DNA of 64,000 nt, from NCBI RefSeq assembly GCF_024679245.1, contig NC_090182.1:35425047-35489046 (forward strand). Direction: 5' to 3'. Below the pieces are notes generated by a model that worked only from the letters and a program-made list of their open reading frames with translations, had not been told where the DNA came from and searched no databases. The translations under genes were made by a program, and so were the position numbers. The stretch comes from Pseudorasbora parva (lineage: Eukaryota; Chordata; Actinopteri; Cypriniformes; Gobionidae). Positions 24,370-36,480 of this stretch are shown in pieces; within the stretch, counting starts at the first letter, position 1, and each line of letters starts with the position of its first letter.

Positions 24370-24905
24370 AAAAGTAGGTTTTACAAAAAACCTAAAATAT
24401 CTTGAAATTGGCGCCTGCAGGCCGAAACCTGGCAAGTGGGGTATCGTTGGACTCGGCAACGATTCAGGAGTCTAAAGAGAAGAGTCTCGTGAAAATAAGT
24501 CAACCACACCCAAAGTTATAAGCCCTTTTAAAAAAAAAATCTCCACTAGGTGGCGCTGTTTCGAAACTTATCAGGCTACTTCAGGGCAATCGTGGTGATG
24601 ACCCATACCGAGTTTCGTAAGAATCCGTTCATGCGTTCATAAAATACAGCATTTTGGCACATAATTCAAGATGGCCGACAGCCAAAATGGCCGACATGGT
24701 AAAATTGGATATCAGTCGACTCTGCATGATAGTCCAGGCAAAGTAATTCATTTAGGAGCCAAAAATAGAACTAATTGTAAAATATTTTTTTTCAGCTTAG
24801 ATCATTTCTATGAGGTGTCCAGAACAACATACTAAAAGTCCTAAGAAATCCTAGTTGAGGAAATATGTTAAATTCTCATCAATCCGAGATGTGTGCCAGT
24901 AAGGC
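24370..24905. repeat. Dispersed repeat, unclassified
   Basis: This holds moderately GC-rich sequence with blocks such as CACTAGGTGGCGCTGTTTCG, AATGGCCGACATGG and ACCCATACCGAGTTTCGT, the kind of conserved text seen in multicopy fish repeats. No termini or frames were found. Confidence 0.35.
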
Positions 24906-24925
24906 CAGACAGCAATAGACCCCAA

Positions 24926-25365
24926 TGGGGCAATTTTTTTCCTTTACTCCTATCAAAATGAAACTTTACACAATGAAAGTATACATGAAAAGTACATTTT
25001 TTTGTTTTACAAGTTTCTTTGAAAATTATTTTTACTATGCAAATGAGCTATACACTAATCGAATATGCCCAAAATACACCCAAATGAGCTTATTTTTTCC
25101 TTTACGCCTACCACACAATAAAACTGTACACAATGAAAGTCGACATGAAAAGTAAAACATTTTGTATTAGAAGTTTCTTTGAAAATAAACTTGAATATGC
25201 AAATGAGCTATACACTAATCGAATATGCCCAAAATACACCCTAATGGGCTTATTTTTTTCTTTACACCTATCACAATCAAACCTCACACAGTGAAAGTAT
25301 ACATGCATGAAAAGTAACATTTTTGTTTTCCAAGTTTCTTGGAAAAATCTATTTTAAATATGCAA
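24926..25365. repeat. Tandem array, about 2.7 copies of a ~160-bp unit
   Basis: The shared blocks ATGCAAATGAGCTATACACT, AATCGAATATGCCCAAAAT and AATGAAAGTATACATGAAAA recur at about 160-bp spacing. Octamer-like ATGCAAAT occurs in each unit. Confidence 0.85.
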
Positions 25366-25705
25366 ATTCTTACATTAATGATGTCTCTTACTGAAATATG
25401 TAGTAGAAACCCCATGAAAGATCTACGTTATTTAAAAAATTCGATTTTATATTTGGACCATGAGCGGCGCCTTTTTATTTGAGTTCTAGGTTGATGACGT
25501 AGAATGGTTGCACTCGGCAATCAGCTGGAGTGACTTTAATTACATCAACCTAGAACGCAAACAAAATGGCGCTGCCCATGGTCCAAATATAAAATCGATT
25601 TTTTAAATAACGTAGATCTTTCATGGGTTTTCTACTACATATTTCAGTAAGAGACATCATTAATGTTATATTAAGCCATACAAGTCTCAACACCAGGGGA
25701 TCCCT
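25366..25705. mobile_element. Short palindromic TTAA element
   Basis: The two halves (TGATGTCTCTTACTGAAATA onward, and its inverse up to GGGGATCCC) fold on each other around a short centre near 25520. The right edge is followed by TTAA (25706-25709). The outer left ~50 bp is missing. It is a short relative of the long-armed element at 31026-32669, sharing ATGGTCCAAATATAAAATCG and GTAGATCTTTCATGGG. Confidence 0.8.
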
Positions 25706-25711
25706 TTAAGA

Positions 25712-26284
25712 GGAAACGTTCCCACAACAATGTTCTTGAAACGTCTTTATCATGTTATTTGTGCTTGACTGATTGTCTCATAATGTTGAGGGGAAAAGTT
25801 CCCACAACGTTCTTGATACGTCTTTATCAGGTTATTTGTGCATGACTGATGTTCTCATAATATTGAGAGGAAATGTTCTCACAACATTGTTGGAATGTTC
25901 TTATGATGTTATTTGTGTTTGACTGGTGTTCTCATAATGTTGAGCGAAAACATTCTCACAACAATGTTCTTGCAACGTCTTTATCATGTTATTTGTGCTT
26001 GACTGGTTCTCATAATGTTGAGAGGAAACGTTCCCACATCAACGTTCAATGAAACGTCTTTATCATGTTATTTGTGCTTGACTGATGTTCTCATAATGTT
26101 TAGGAGAAACGTTCCCACAACAATGTTCTTGAAACGTCTTTATCATGTTATTTGTGCTTGACTGATGTTCTCATAATATTGAGAGGAAACGTTCTCACAA
26201 CAACATTGTTGGAACATTCTTATGATGTTATTTATGCTTGACTGATGTTCTCATAATGTTGAGCGAAAACGTTCTCACAACAAT
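25712..26284. repeat. Minisatellite, about 7 copies of an ~83-bp unit
   Basis: Units carry GAAACGTTCCCACAACAATG, GTCTTTATCATGTTATTTGT and GACTGATGTTCTCATAATGT. The array stops abruptly in mid-unit where the DIRS-type terminus begins at 26285. Confidence 0.9.
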
Positions 26285-28486
26285 GTTCCCTTTCGAAAGG
26301 GAACTCGAGCTGCGTCAGCTGACGCTATGGGGAACGCCTCCAGCGCGACCGGTGTCTGAGCTACTATCAAATAACAGCAATCCTATTGACCTGCGATAGC
26401 CTATGATGTCATCAAGGTGCGACCAGGAAGTATATAAGGGCGCCTTGCAAACATGACACCAGCTTCTTCGTCTTCAGGGACTGTTTTTGTCTGAATGCTT
26501 CAAGTCAAAGGTAATCCAAATTCCTTTATTTTCTGCCTGGGATTAAGAGCATGCACAATCAAGCTCTTGTGGAGTCATTTGTTCGATTGTGTGTAATGTG
26601 AGCGAGGGTTTCAATCCGAGATCGCTCCGTTCTCATCTAGCGCTCTTCCTGAGGGAAGAGCATTTTTTCATCTGAGAGTAGTGATGTGGTCCCCGCTCAC
26701 GCAGAGGCTGAGCGCGGATGCGCGTCACAGTCCCTCGAATGGGGTCGCCGATCGCCGCGAGGGGATGTTTCCCTCCGGCGATCTAGCGACTGACGAGATT
26801 AATCACGAATGCTCGTAGGAATGGCTGGTGAGAAGGGAAATAAATTTCTCGGCCATCCTGACCGTGTATGCTGAGCCGATGGCTGTTATGAGCGCGCTGC
26901 ATGCAGGCTGCGGCCGTCATGCGGGCGCATTAAAGGAGAGATTGCTTGTTTAAACGGAATGATCAATTTCTCCCCGGCCATAGAACCGTCGGCTCATTTG
27001 AGCTTTTCCATTCCATATTCAGTGTATTCACGGACATCAGCGGTTGGTAAACGCTGATGTTTGGAGGATGGGTGGATATGGGTATGTGTTCTCGCCCCGG
27101 ATTGCTGTTAAGAATAATCTAGAAAGATCCGGGTAGGCGGGGACACTAAGAGCTCAAACCCTGCCATCTGAGCTTCTTTCAACTATGTTTCAAGAAGTTT
27201 AGATGGCGGGGCATACACGGCAGCGGGTCAGCCTGGTGCTACTTTTACGCCATGTCGGTGTTGCAAGTCAGCCTGCTGAGGGATCTCAATCAGGGAAAAT
27301 ACCCTTTTAGATGCCATTATGTGGTATGTTTAGAGCTAGCTTTGCTAGGAGAGAATAGCCGTCGTTGTATGTACAGCTGTGTGAACAGTTTTTGCCTTCT
27401 CTCTGTGTGATGAAGCAGTATTGAGGCAACCGCTCATTCTTGTGGGATTGTGCTGTTGTTTTAGGTGAGTATGCTCTTCTAGTCAAACAGGAAGCTCTTA
27501 GCCACCCCAGGGTAAAGCGGTTAACGTTGCCCCTCGTTGAATTTCATAGACGGGAGGGTGAGTTCAGGCTGACGCACAAACTACAGATTTATGTCTAGCA
27601 TCGCATGGCTTGGACGGAGTATTATTGAGGTTTTTTCGCTCCCCTGAGCCATGGATAATACTCTTATGCAGGCTGGCCCTCTCAGGGCCGCCGCGTCTGT
27701 TGGCCTAGGCTTTTTCGGGATGGGGGGCATTTCTTTCCAAAGAAGGAAAGTAATTATCGCCCAAGACCCTCTGTTTGAATATTGCAGGGCGTTTTCTTTC
27801 GCATCCCTAGTCAGCCTCCTCTTACATTAGAGTCGTCTGGTCAAGGCCCGCCCCCTTCTCTGCGTTTTGGGGTTTTTAGTAATGCAGGTTGGTGTGAAGC
27901 AGAATGAACAGCGACTTAGCCAGTGGTCGTGGGGCGGGGTTTGGCGTCCCACGCTTGTACGTGGGTGGGCTAGTTTTGCGAAAACCCCGCTTTCCAGAGC
28001 TTGTTCCAGAGCCCTGGCCCCATCCTGGGGGATGTTGGGCCGATGGTATGCCCTCTGCTCTGTGTCTTCTCCTCCACCTTTTAGGGCTCGGGTTGAGCTG
28101 CACTCGCAACCTGCGTGCTTCGTGATGGTTTGGTCGGATGCTCCCCTGGAAACCAAAGCATTGCCATGGCTGACGCCCTAGCGTGAACGGTAGGCCGCTT
28201 CAGCAGTACATCGTCGACAAGCAGGCCCATCATGGCCTCCCTGGGGATGAGTCCCCAGGTGGTAACTGGATGTCTAGTTCTTCGTCAGCCAAGCAGACAG
28301 CCACTGTCAGCCCGACTTGGAGTGGCCAGCATTCATCCAACCTGCCAGCGAGCATTCGTTAGTAGGCCTCCCTAGACCTCCCTGAGGGCCTGCTGTGGTA
28401 GCAGTAGACCTCGTCTGGCTTCCCCCGAGGGGTTGTTCCTGGGCTTCAGTCACTGGATGACAGGTAGTAGGCCTCGTAGTAGGCCT
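26285..28486 (+). mobile_element. DIRS-type retrotransposon, 5' terminus and leader with decayed gag
   Basis: The edge is a perfect 20-bp palindrome (26285-26304, GTTCCCTTTC and its inverse), followed by GACGCTATGGGGAACGCCTC and a TATATAAGG promoter-like motif at about 26430. Such ends are typical of fish DIRS elements. The body is GC-richer than its surroundings. Around 27250 a degraded MSVLQ-LLRDLN peptide resembles the gag of these elements. No reverse transcriptase or recombinase follows. The 3' part has TAGTAGGCCTCC repeated near 28353, 28467 and 28477, then meets another element at 28487. Confidence 0.65.
26430..26438 (+). promoter_or_regulatory. Putative TATA box of the DIRS terminus
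   Basis: TATATAAGG sits about 145 bp inside the terminus, ahead of a GC-rich leader. The call is by motif only. Confidence 0.35.
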
Positions 28487-29034
28487 CCTCCATATTAAAT
28501 TTAATCTCCTACCGTATCGGAGAGAAATGTAGCCGCACGTTGATCTGCCATGTATGGGTCTTTAACGCAGAGACTCTCCTCATGTGTTTGCAGTTTAAAT
28601 ATAATGATGCATTTTAAAGTTAATGGCCAAACGTGTCATTACAAAAGTTCACAATGCTGCTGCAGGTGAAATATAATGTGGACAACACTGAATAAATATA
28701 TTTTTGTCAGATTAAATATTGATAGTTGGTCACTCAAACCCCTTTATCTAAACTTCTCTACTTAACCGTCTGACGCACATCCGTCATGTTTGTAGTTTTT
28801 TAACGCTTTTTATCCGCGTTTGTAGTTCTAATTGAATCCTCGTCCAACTCGCAATGAGTTGTGGGCAATATCAGCCGTTAGAGTGCCCATCGATCCATAC
28901 TTCGAATTCGGACCGGAAATAGTAGACCATCCGGGAATCTTTGGAATACTCTTTTCAACATACTACGATTTGGGACATACTAATTCTATTTTCGAATACT
29001 ATTTAGGATGGATAGTATGCAAATTGGGACGCAG
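28487..29034 (-). repeat. Truncated copy of the CTGCATCCC element
   Basis: Read on the minus strand this matches 40142-41455 after removing the insertion at 40291-41251. The terminus reads CTGCGTCCCAATTTGC, one of the element's inverted ends. It lacks the other end. It preserves the unoccupied target (CCATCGATCCA, 28886-28896) for the insertion that interrupts the other copy. Confidence 0.8.
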
Positions 29035-30313
29035 GGTCATTCTTGAGTGAATCAACCGTTTCAACGAATCCACTCAATGACTAATTTACTAAGACGGTCA
29101 CCAACCGCCACCTACTGGCAGTTAAGTTTCATGTTTAAACATTCTTTTCAAAATTCTTATTTGAATATACAAAAAATATTTAAAACGAATTCAAAACATT
29201 TATTTAATGCTGTTTTAATTTTTCAGTGACAGAATTGATCAAATTTAAGAAAATAAAAGGAAAGCTGAAGCACAGCCTATATTTAATAAGATTAGAGAAA
29301 AAAAATGCCCTTTATAAAAGGTAAAAATATCACAAATATGCAGATGTAAATATGACAAAGCTGGTTGAACACTGGTAAGAATATTGCTTCGGAATAAATT
29401 ATATTTTAAATAAATAAATAAATAAATAAAAAATTCCGGACAAGCACATTTTTTACTCTGACAAGTGAATGACAGATGTACTTGTCCAAAGGAAAAGCAC
29501 CTGAACAGGCTTAATGTTGAGCCTTGCTGTATAAATGTATAAATGCCACATAAAGACAATGAAGAGACAAAAAAACAATCACCTCGTTTTTTTCAAAAAC
29601 CAAACAATGTAAGTCTCCTGTGCCCTTTTGGCTTTCCCAGATGTGGCAGGTTAGATTTTTTAAGGGGAATAGCTAGTCTGACAATAATGGCAAAAAGGCT
29701 TTTGCACTTAGCAAACACAGCAAAATGTGGAGACCATAACTATGCATTTAGGTGAGTGGACAGAAACAAATAATAAATAAACACAAAAAAAGGGATTAAA
29801 AAAATAAATAATAATAATAATAATAATAATAAATGTTAATATTTCCTACATCATTCTAATCTGTAAATTGCAACAAACTTAAAAAAAATGAAATTTAAAA
29901 TTAACACTTAAATTTCACATTTTTAGTTATTCTTATGTTAGGGTGATTGGCATACTAGTCAAATAAAAGCCCAATCATTAGCCCAAATTACGCAAAATAA
30001 CTACTTGAGCACTAGTTAAAGCCCAAATTACGGTAAATAACAAATTGAGCTTAAATCATTTGCTGACAGCTTGGTCCCCCCCAGTTAAAAATTTCTATCT
30101 GCACCCCTGGCTGTGTCTGAAGGTGGTGGTTGTGAGGTTGTGACAGTTCCCTTATTCCCTTATTGTTCCTAGTACTTACTTTAAAGTTACACTATAATTA
30201 CTGAAAATTATGCTGAAAATTCGCTTTAATTATGCAGTACTTTCCGGGCCGTAATCTAAAGCGTTACCCATTTTATTTGCGACTGTGCATTTCTAGCCGC
30301 TCTGCTTTCTCTT
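29035..30313. other. Unassigned AT-rich stretch
   Basis: No gene is seen. Simple repeats lie at about 29408-29432 (AAAT)n and 29808-29832 (AAT)n. Confidence 0.5.
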
Positions 30314-30613
30314 TTAGCTCCAAATATACAGCTCCATATTGGATTCATGCAGCTCCCCGCACACTGTCTCCAACTTTGTGATCCGCTCATCCATAGTCAG
30401 TAAAGTTTTGTCCATTTCTGCAAACTTCCGTGTGAAACCAGAAATATCATTCTTGGTGGTATTAAGTTGAGATACCACCACACTTATCTCTTGCTTGATT
30501 ATAGCATGTATCAAATACGCCAAAGTACTGCTGGTTTGCACATCTGTTGCCGCCTTGTGCATTTCTTCTTGTTGAATCACAACATATTTACAAGATGTGT
30601 TTAGACTTCTCAA
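30314..30613 (-). pseudogene. Possible LINE ORF1 coiled-coil fragment
   Basis: A 99-codon minus-strand frame has heptad-like spacing of Leu, Ile and Val with charged residues (FAEMDKTLLTMDERITKLET), as in the coiled coil of L1-type ORF1 proteins that form trimers on RNA. No RNA-binding domain follows. The family is not certain, and an unrelated coiled-coil exon or chance remains possible. Confidence 0.3.
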
Positions 30614-31021
30614 TTAGCCTTTCCAGAAGCAATTCTGTAAAATGAAAATATGATTGATGGAAAGAAATTTTGCCACAACAGTGTATTGGAAAGAAAATGC
30701 GGCCACTGTACTTTAATGTTTTTTTTTTTTTTTTTGCCACATTCACAGATAAAAATGGCACTGAAAGAGAAGCAGATTGCTTTTAATGCTCCTCATTGTA
30801 GCTAGTAACTGAGCTGACCCTAGTAAATGCATTTCTGAATAGTGCGCTGGCTTACTGATTTGATATTGATCAAAATAATGGGACAAAACAAAGAGGCTTT
30901 TATAAGGCTTGACACTTTTGTTTCACTGGATAAAATAAAAAGAAGTCATTACAACGCTATCTGATATTGACAACTGATATTCTCTTACTGACAAAGACAG
31001 TTTTGGTTTTGCAAACAGAAT
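30614..31021. other. Unassigned stretch
   Basis: Nothing recognisable is seen apart from a T-homopolymer near 30719-30736. Confidence 0.5.
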
Positions 31022-31025
31022 TTAA

Positions 31026-32669
31026 AGGGATCCCCTGGTGTTGAGACTTGTATGGCTTAATATAACATAAATGATGTCTCTTACTGAATTATGTAGTAGA
31101 AAACCCATGAAAGATCTACGTTATTTAAAAAATCGATTTTATATTTGGACCATGGGCGGCGCCATTTTGTTTGCGTTCTAGGTTGATGACGTATAATGGT
31201 TGAACTCCTCAATCAGCTGGCGTTACCCGTAGCTATTTTTACCACAACGCAACTCGAAAATTGTTTCAGAGTTAAACAAAACCAATGAATTGCTTTGTAA
31301 TTGTACTTAAAACACACTCAAACATACATGTGCACACAAACTCACCTACACAAGTCACAAACAGATCGGCGGACGGGCACACACACCTGACAGACTGCGT
31401 TCGTGCGTTGTCTCAATCGAGATGTTGGGCTGCTCAGTCTCCACGACAGGGGCTGAATCCGAAATCGACCCCCTATACCCTGAAATAGGGCATTATTTGA
31501 AGGGACGGCCATTTGTAGTGTTGTCCGACATCATAGTGGACATGTTCGAGTGCAGTCATTCAGTCTCACGTTGCACCGCAGTGTACAGCCGATTTACAAA
31601 CAGCTGTCCGACTTCACGCACCCAAACATACATGTGCACACAAACTCTCTCGCTCACACAGACTCACACACACCCCAACAGATCGGCGTGAACACACACA
31701 CACACACAGACACACACACACACCCCAACAGATCGGCGCGAACACACACGCACTGCGTGCGCGCATACATAACCCTCAATCACTATTCCCTGTGTTGATA
31801 TCATAGATAGACTGTTGATATGCAGTAGATTAACTGTAATGCCTAATGTATCCAGCAGAGGGAAATATCTAGGTAGGATGATGGGATAAATTAACGTGAG
31901 GAAGAGAGGCAGGATGTTTTGGTGATGATGCATGGGATTGGTTTGTGCATTAAAGTTTGAGCACAAGCTCAGTGAATTAACCTCAATCTTTAAACTTTCA
32001 CTTTTAAGACACAAATTACTTTCGCTACTTTTGTTCACTAATACAACTTGAAGGAGTTAATGAAGACGATCGAGTGCGTGAAGTCGGACAGCTGTTGTGT
32101 GTAAATCGGCTGTACACTCGTTATTGCGGTGAACGTGAGACTGAATGACTGCACTTGAACATGTCCCTATGGTGTCGGACAACACTACAAATGGCCGTCC
32201 CTTCAAACAATGCCCTATTTCAAGGTATAGGGGGTCGATTTCGGATTCAGCCCATGTCGTGGAGACTGAGCAGCCCAAAATCTCGATTGAGACAGCGCAG
32301 TCTGTCAGGTGTGTGTGCCCGCCCGCCGATCTGTTTGTGACTTGTGTAGGTGAGTTTGTTTGCGCATGTATGTTTGAGTGTGTTTTTAGTACAATTACAA
32401 AGCAATTCATTGGTTTTGTTTAACTCTGAAACAATTTTCGAGTTGCGTTGTGGTAAAAATAGCTACGGGTAACGCCAGCTGATTGAGGAGTTCAACCATT
32501 ATACGTCATCAACCTAGAACGCAAACAAAATGGCGCCGCCCATGGTCCAAATATAAAGTCGATTTTTTAAATAACGTAGATCTTTCATGGGTTTTCTACT
32601 ACATAATTCAGTAAGAGACATCATTTATGTTATATTAAGCCATACAAGTCTCAACACCAGGGGATCCCT
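31026..32669. mobile_element. Palindromic TTAA element with ~600-bp inverted arms
   Basis: TTAA flanks both edges (31022-31025 and 32670-32673). The ends are AGGGATCCCCTGGTGTTGAG and its inverse. The inverted identity runs from the edges inward to about 31622 on the left and 32076 on the right, leaving a spacer of about 450 bp that contains CA microsatellites. No transposase is encoded. The TTAA target suggests mobilisation by a piggyBac- or Kolobok-type enzyme acting in trans. A shorter relative is at 25366-25705. Confidence 0.88.
31622..31760. repeat. CA-rich simple repeat in the palindrome spacer
   Basis: Interrupted (CA)n runs contain CCCCAACAGATCGGCG twice (about 31673 and 31723). Confidence 0.85.
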
Positions 32670-32673
32670 TTAA

Positions 32674-33108
32674 GAAATGTCAGGGGTTAAAGGCTTTGAA
32701 ACTCAAATCGAAACTGCATTTGCTTCTTGTGCAAACTGTGGCTATAGCTTACGTTAATGCCTGACAATATGAGGTTTTGAGAAAGATGATTTCCCATGGG
32801 CTTTGTCAATGTGTCAATTTTGTCAATAACTCGCCCTCAATTTGTTCCAAACCTGTATGAATGTGTTCCTTCTGGTGAACACAAAGGGAAATATTTTGAA
32901 GAATATCATTAATCAAACAGTTGTGTGGCACCATTGTCTTCCATAGATAGTATTTTTCCCTACTATGTAAGTCAGAGGCTACTGTCAACTGTCTGGTCAC
33001 CAGCATTCTTCCAAATATCTTCTTTTGTGTTCAGCAGAAATTTCATACAGCAACTTGAGTGTGATGAATAAATTATGACATCATTTGGTAACACTTTACA
33101 ATATGGGT
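32674..33108. repeat. Remnants of two common fish repeats
   Basis: 32815-33070 holds TTTGTTCCAAACCTGTATGA and TATCTTCTTTTGTGTTCAGC, the typical inner part of the GTTCACCC-class repeat. 33088-33104 is GGTAACACTTTACAATA, the end of the AT-rich class at 52755. Both are cut short. Confidence 0.5.
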
Positions 33109-33557
33109 GCTGTAGGATATTCCAGCAGTGAGTCGACACAACAAAGTATTACAGAGACCCCCTCTCCGAAACCTGAACCGATCATAAAACTAATCAAGGA
33201 TGCCCCAACTGGCACAGAGACATCTCTACCCCTTTACCTGTGTTATCTCAAAACCAGCACAAGGACAAGATGAGTCGCATGTTGTGTTTCCTCTTTGTTC
33301 TACAAACGTAACAGCGGGTAGAACCTCACGAAGAAGAGACTCATTTATTACTAACAGGCATAAATTTAAATTGTTATCAGGACACAGATTTGCTAAGAGC
33401 TTTTTGAAGGCTCGAAGTCAACCTCGTTGTCCCCCCTCCTTTCTCAACCCGCACATTCCAAAGGCTCTTTGAACATCACACAAAGACCTCACACCAATGC
33501 AGACATGAGGAGTAAACTTAAACCACAGATTCAATAACATTAATTAATCCACCCAAC
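33109..33557 (+). repeat. Dispersed repeat, copy A (TGTAGGATATTCC class)
   Basis: This block is inverted at 49163-49648. Both copies start TGTAGGA and end near CCACCCAA, the TG..CA-like form of a solo LTR, but I found no target duplication. Both copies can be read as a short basic peptide (AGRTSRRRDSFI, then RHKFK, then KSFLKA). Confidence 0.65.
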
Positions 33558-34643
33558 AGCGACTTAAAGGTAGGGTAGGTAAGAATTGGTTAAAAAACTT
33601 TTTTTCTAAATTTGTTTTAACATTCTTTATATATAAATACATAATTAAAATGTAAGTACTCTAAAAAAGAAAGTATAAAATTTGATTTTCTGTAGACCTC
33701 CCATGATGATTCACTCCATTCACTCCACCTTCTCCTTTCTGTACTCTTTCCAAAGCCACACCCCCAAAATACATGGACCGCTCAGCTGGAAGATGCATTA
33801 TTTACCTGAGAGGAGCTGTGTATGTAGTGACATCATGTTAGAATCAAATGTAATAAAAAATAAAAAACTTTATCAGTATGAATATAAACAAATAAGATGT
33901 CTTTTAGTAATCGCTATCAAGCTAGAATATCGATACTGGTAAAGTTTAAAATATATTTTTGTTTAATTTGGTAATGAGCTAGTTATATTTATAAGGCAAA
34001 GCTAAAAACAGGTAGCATTGATACATTTTTTCCCCCCAATAACATCAGTTAAACTGTGATGAAGATGAATTTTGTGTAAGATTCATAACATATACAGTGT
34101 TTTGCATGTAAGAGTTTCCATGATGAAAGCATTGTTGATTAGTAGTAGCTAAAGCTAACTTAGTTCTAAAAAAAAAAAGGAAGTTCCTGGATGCGGTGTA
34201 CTCGCTTTTACACATGCATTTTGTTATCTAAAGTAAAAATTTTGCGAAATTCAACATGACAGCGATCAACTAGAGCAAAGCATATTGAGTATTTATCATT
34301 TCTACTAATGGCTAAGTGTATAATATTGTAACTTTATGCTAAATAATGTTATGCTATATTAGGCAGCTACATGTGCTATTGATACATGCTTCATGAAAAC
34401 ATAAACCGAAAAAATGTATAATCAAAATGAAAGATTACCAGTCCAGCAGAAATACAGCCAGCAATGAGTCATTTTTCAGCCCCTTTAGGTCCCTCAGTTC
34501 TCGATATTGTTGGAAAGCCACGCCCATATATATTCGTATTTGATTTCTTTGTTTTATCCAAAGACTTCTTGTGCATTGCCTTTAGATGTAAGCCTACTGT
34601 CTTCCTTTTTTTTCATTGTTTGCCTTTGCTGACTGCAAAACCC
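33558..34643. other. Unassigned stretch
   Basis: It begins TTAAAGGTAGGGTAGGTAAG, which may be the end of a small DNA element whose other end I could not locate. No gene is seen. Confidence 0.4.
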
Positions 34644-35173
34644 TAGCTTGACAAGCCAGACCCACATCAAGATGTTTGGTCTGGAAACTCACCATAGACA
34701 GGGCGCAATCCGAGGGGCGGGATAAACGGTTGTCTTTCAAACTCCCTCTGCACGCGATAGGATAGCGCTACACCAACCAGAGCAACGAAGGTGAAACAGA
34801 GCTCGCTGATAGATTAAACATTCGCCGTATCCGGTCGGCTAAACTCCGAAAACATCTTCCCTTTTTAAGAATGACTTCATTGCCGTTCTTTGTTCTTTTA
34901 TCAGAGAAAAGGTTAACTCCAAGTCTTCCTGGATCGCGGTCAAAGCTGATTTGAAAGACCGCCGCCGTTCGCCAGTTTCTGTGTTTACTAGAAGCACGCA
35001 AACGCAACTTGGCCATCGTCATTATGGCCCCGCCCGCTGACTCTGTACACTATGTGATTGGGCCGTCCAGATTCTGAGGAATACAACTCAGACGTGTATT
35101 AAGAGTTCCAAGACGACACTTGCGGGCAAATTAAATTTGCTGCCGCTAGGGTGCATCTAGATTTCTAGGCTAA
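34644..35173. mobile_element. Possible MITE (TAGCCTAGAAATCTAGA class)
   Basis: The left edge CTAGCTTGACAAGCCAGACC and the right edge ATCTAGATTTCTAGGCTA resemble each other in inverted form over a short distance. The interior is GC-richer than its surroundings and includes GGATAGCGCTACACCAACC. The target duplication is unclear. Confidence 0.5.
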
Positions 35174-36480
35174 AACAGACTCAAGTTTAGATAGATCTCT
35201 GTGTGGATAGCTGTTGTCAGACTCCTGCATACAAAAATATCACTGGAATAAATTATTACAAATAATGGCAAAATAAATTATGATAAATAATAAATGTTAT
35301 ACATAACTGGCTTAAAAAAGATTTTTGGGGAGTGAAAATACTAATGTGTATATTTAACGTGTGAAAATTCTAAATTCTAAAATGTGTGTGTGTGTGTGTA
35401 GCAACATCAAAACTAAGTGAACCGAACATGTCCCATATAGATGGTTATGGTGATAACATTTTCACATGTCCCATATAGATGGTTATGGTGATAACATTTT
35501 CACTATGACAACTCGCTATTTCTTACTTTTTGTGCAGATTTGGTAGATGTAAATTTGAAGAAAAAAAAGATTCGCAATTAGCTTTTTTTTATGGCGGATA
35601 TATGAATATGCAAAAATATATAAGACCATGAAAAATTGTTAATATTCAGACTGGCTGTCATCGCTGAAGAATCCCCCACTATGCCTGGCTTTGTTAGCTT
35701 AAAATCCCCCAACGTTTCACTTTTTGTGTTCGCTGGGGATATTTCACATCTATTCCACTGTCAGAGCAGCATATGATGACTGTTTGCCTTCAACCTAACT
35801 TCACCTGTGGCAAAGAGGAACAAAAAACATCCTGTGGTTGATGTCGTTTTATTTAATCTTCAGATTGTCATTTGCATTCTAGCTCTGTTTTCTATGCTGA
35901 GATGGCATCAGAAAATAGATAAATATTCCTCATATGCTGGATCATTGTCATTCTTGTTATCTCATAATGGCCTATTTATATTTTGTTTTACAGGGCCTTA
36001 GGGATACACTAAGGATGAGAGAGTTGTCATTACTTTTATCTGGTTAGAGTGCCAAGCATTGACAGAACAACACAAATCATTCTCCACCACAGAACAAAAC
36101 TTCAGTTATTTTGCAAAGATTACAGGCAAGTCAGCAAATGGGGAGTTGCTCTGAACAAAGAAACTTCAACTACTCAATAATTTTGTAGCTTAAAGAAAAA
36201 CTCACATGTTCCCTTGATATGCATATGAAAGTGTGTTGTCTAACAGAGTTTTGCTGTTTTATGTTAACTCGCTGTTGCAGAGAATTATTCTGCAATGGAA
36301 ACAAAAGTATACTTGCAGCCAGACTAATTATCCTTCAAGTGTGTTAACAATTAATTAACTTGAAGTGTGCTTTTTTGGAAAGAAAACTAATTTTGTTCTA
36401 TAGTATATTTTAGTTGTAATCAAGTTGCATTAAAGTTGTATCAAAAAAAAATTATTATAATAATATTGGACCAACACCAT
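35174..36480. other. Unassigned stretch
   Basis: No gene is seen. It contains a (TG)8 run near 35383 and the 38-bp duplication listed separately. Confidence 0.5.
35427..35502. repeat. Exact tandem duplication of 38 bp
   Basis: CATGTCCCATATAGATGG with the next 20 bases is repeated once without change. Confidence 0.95.

Noticed and set aside
27827..28181. Overlapping 104- and 109-codon frames on both strands
   Set aside because: GC-rich DNA in the DIRS remnant gives long frames on both strands. Neither shows a coherent domain.
35807..36001. Short hydrophobic frame resembling a membrane segment
   Set aside because: It lacks an ATG start and arises from T-rich DNA, with no supporting context.
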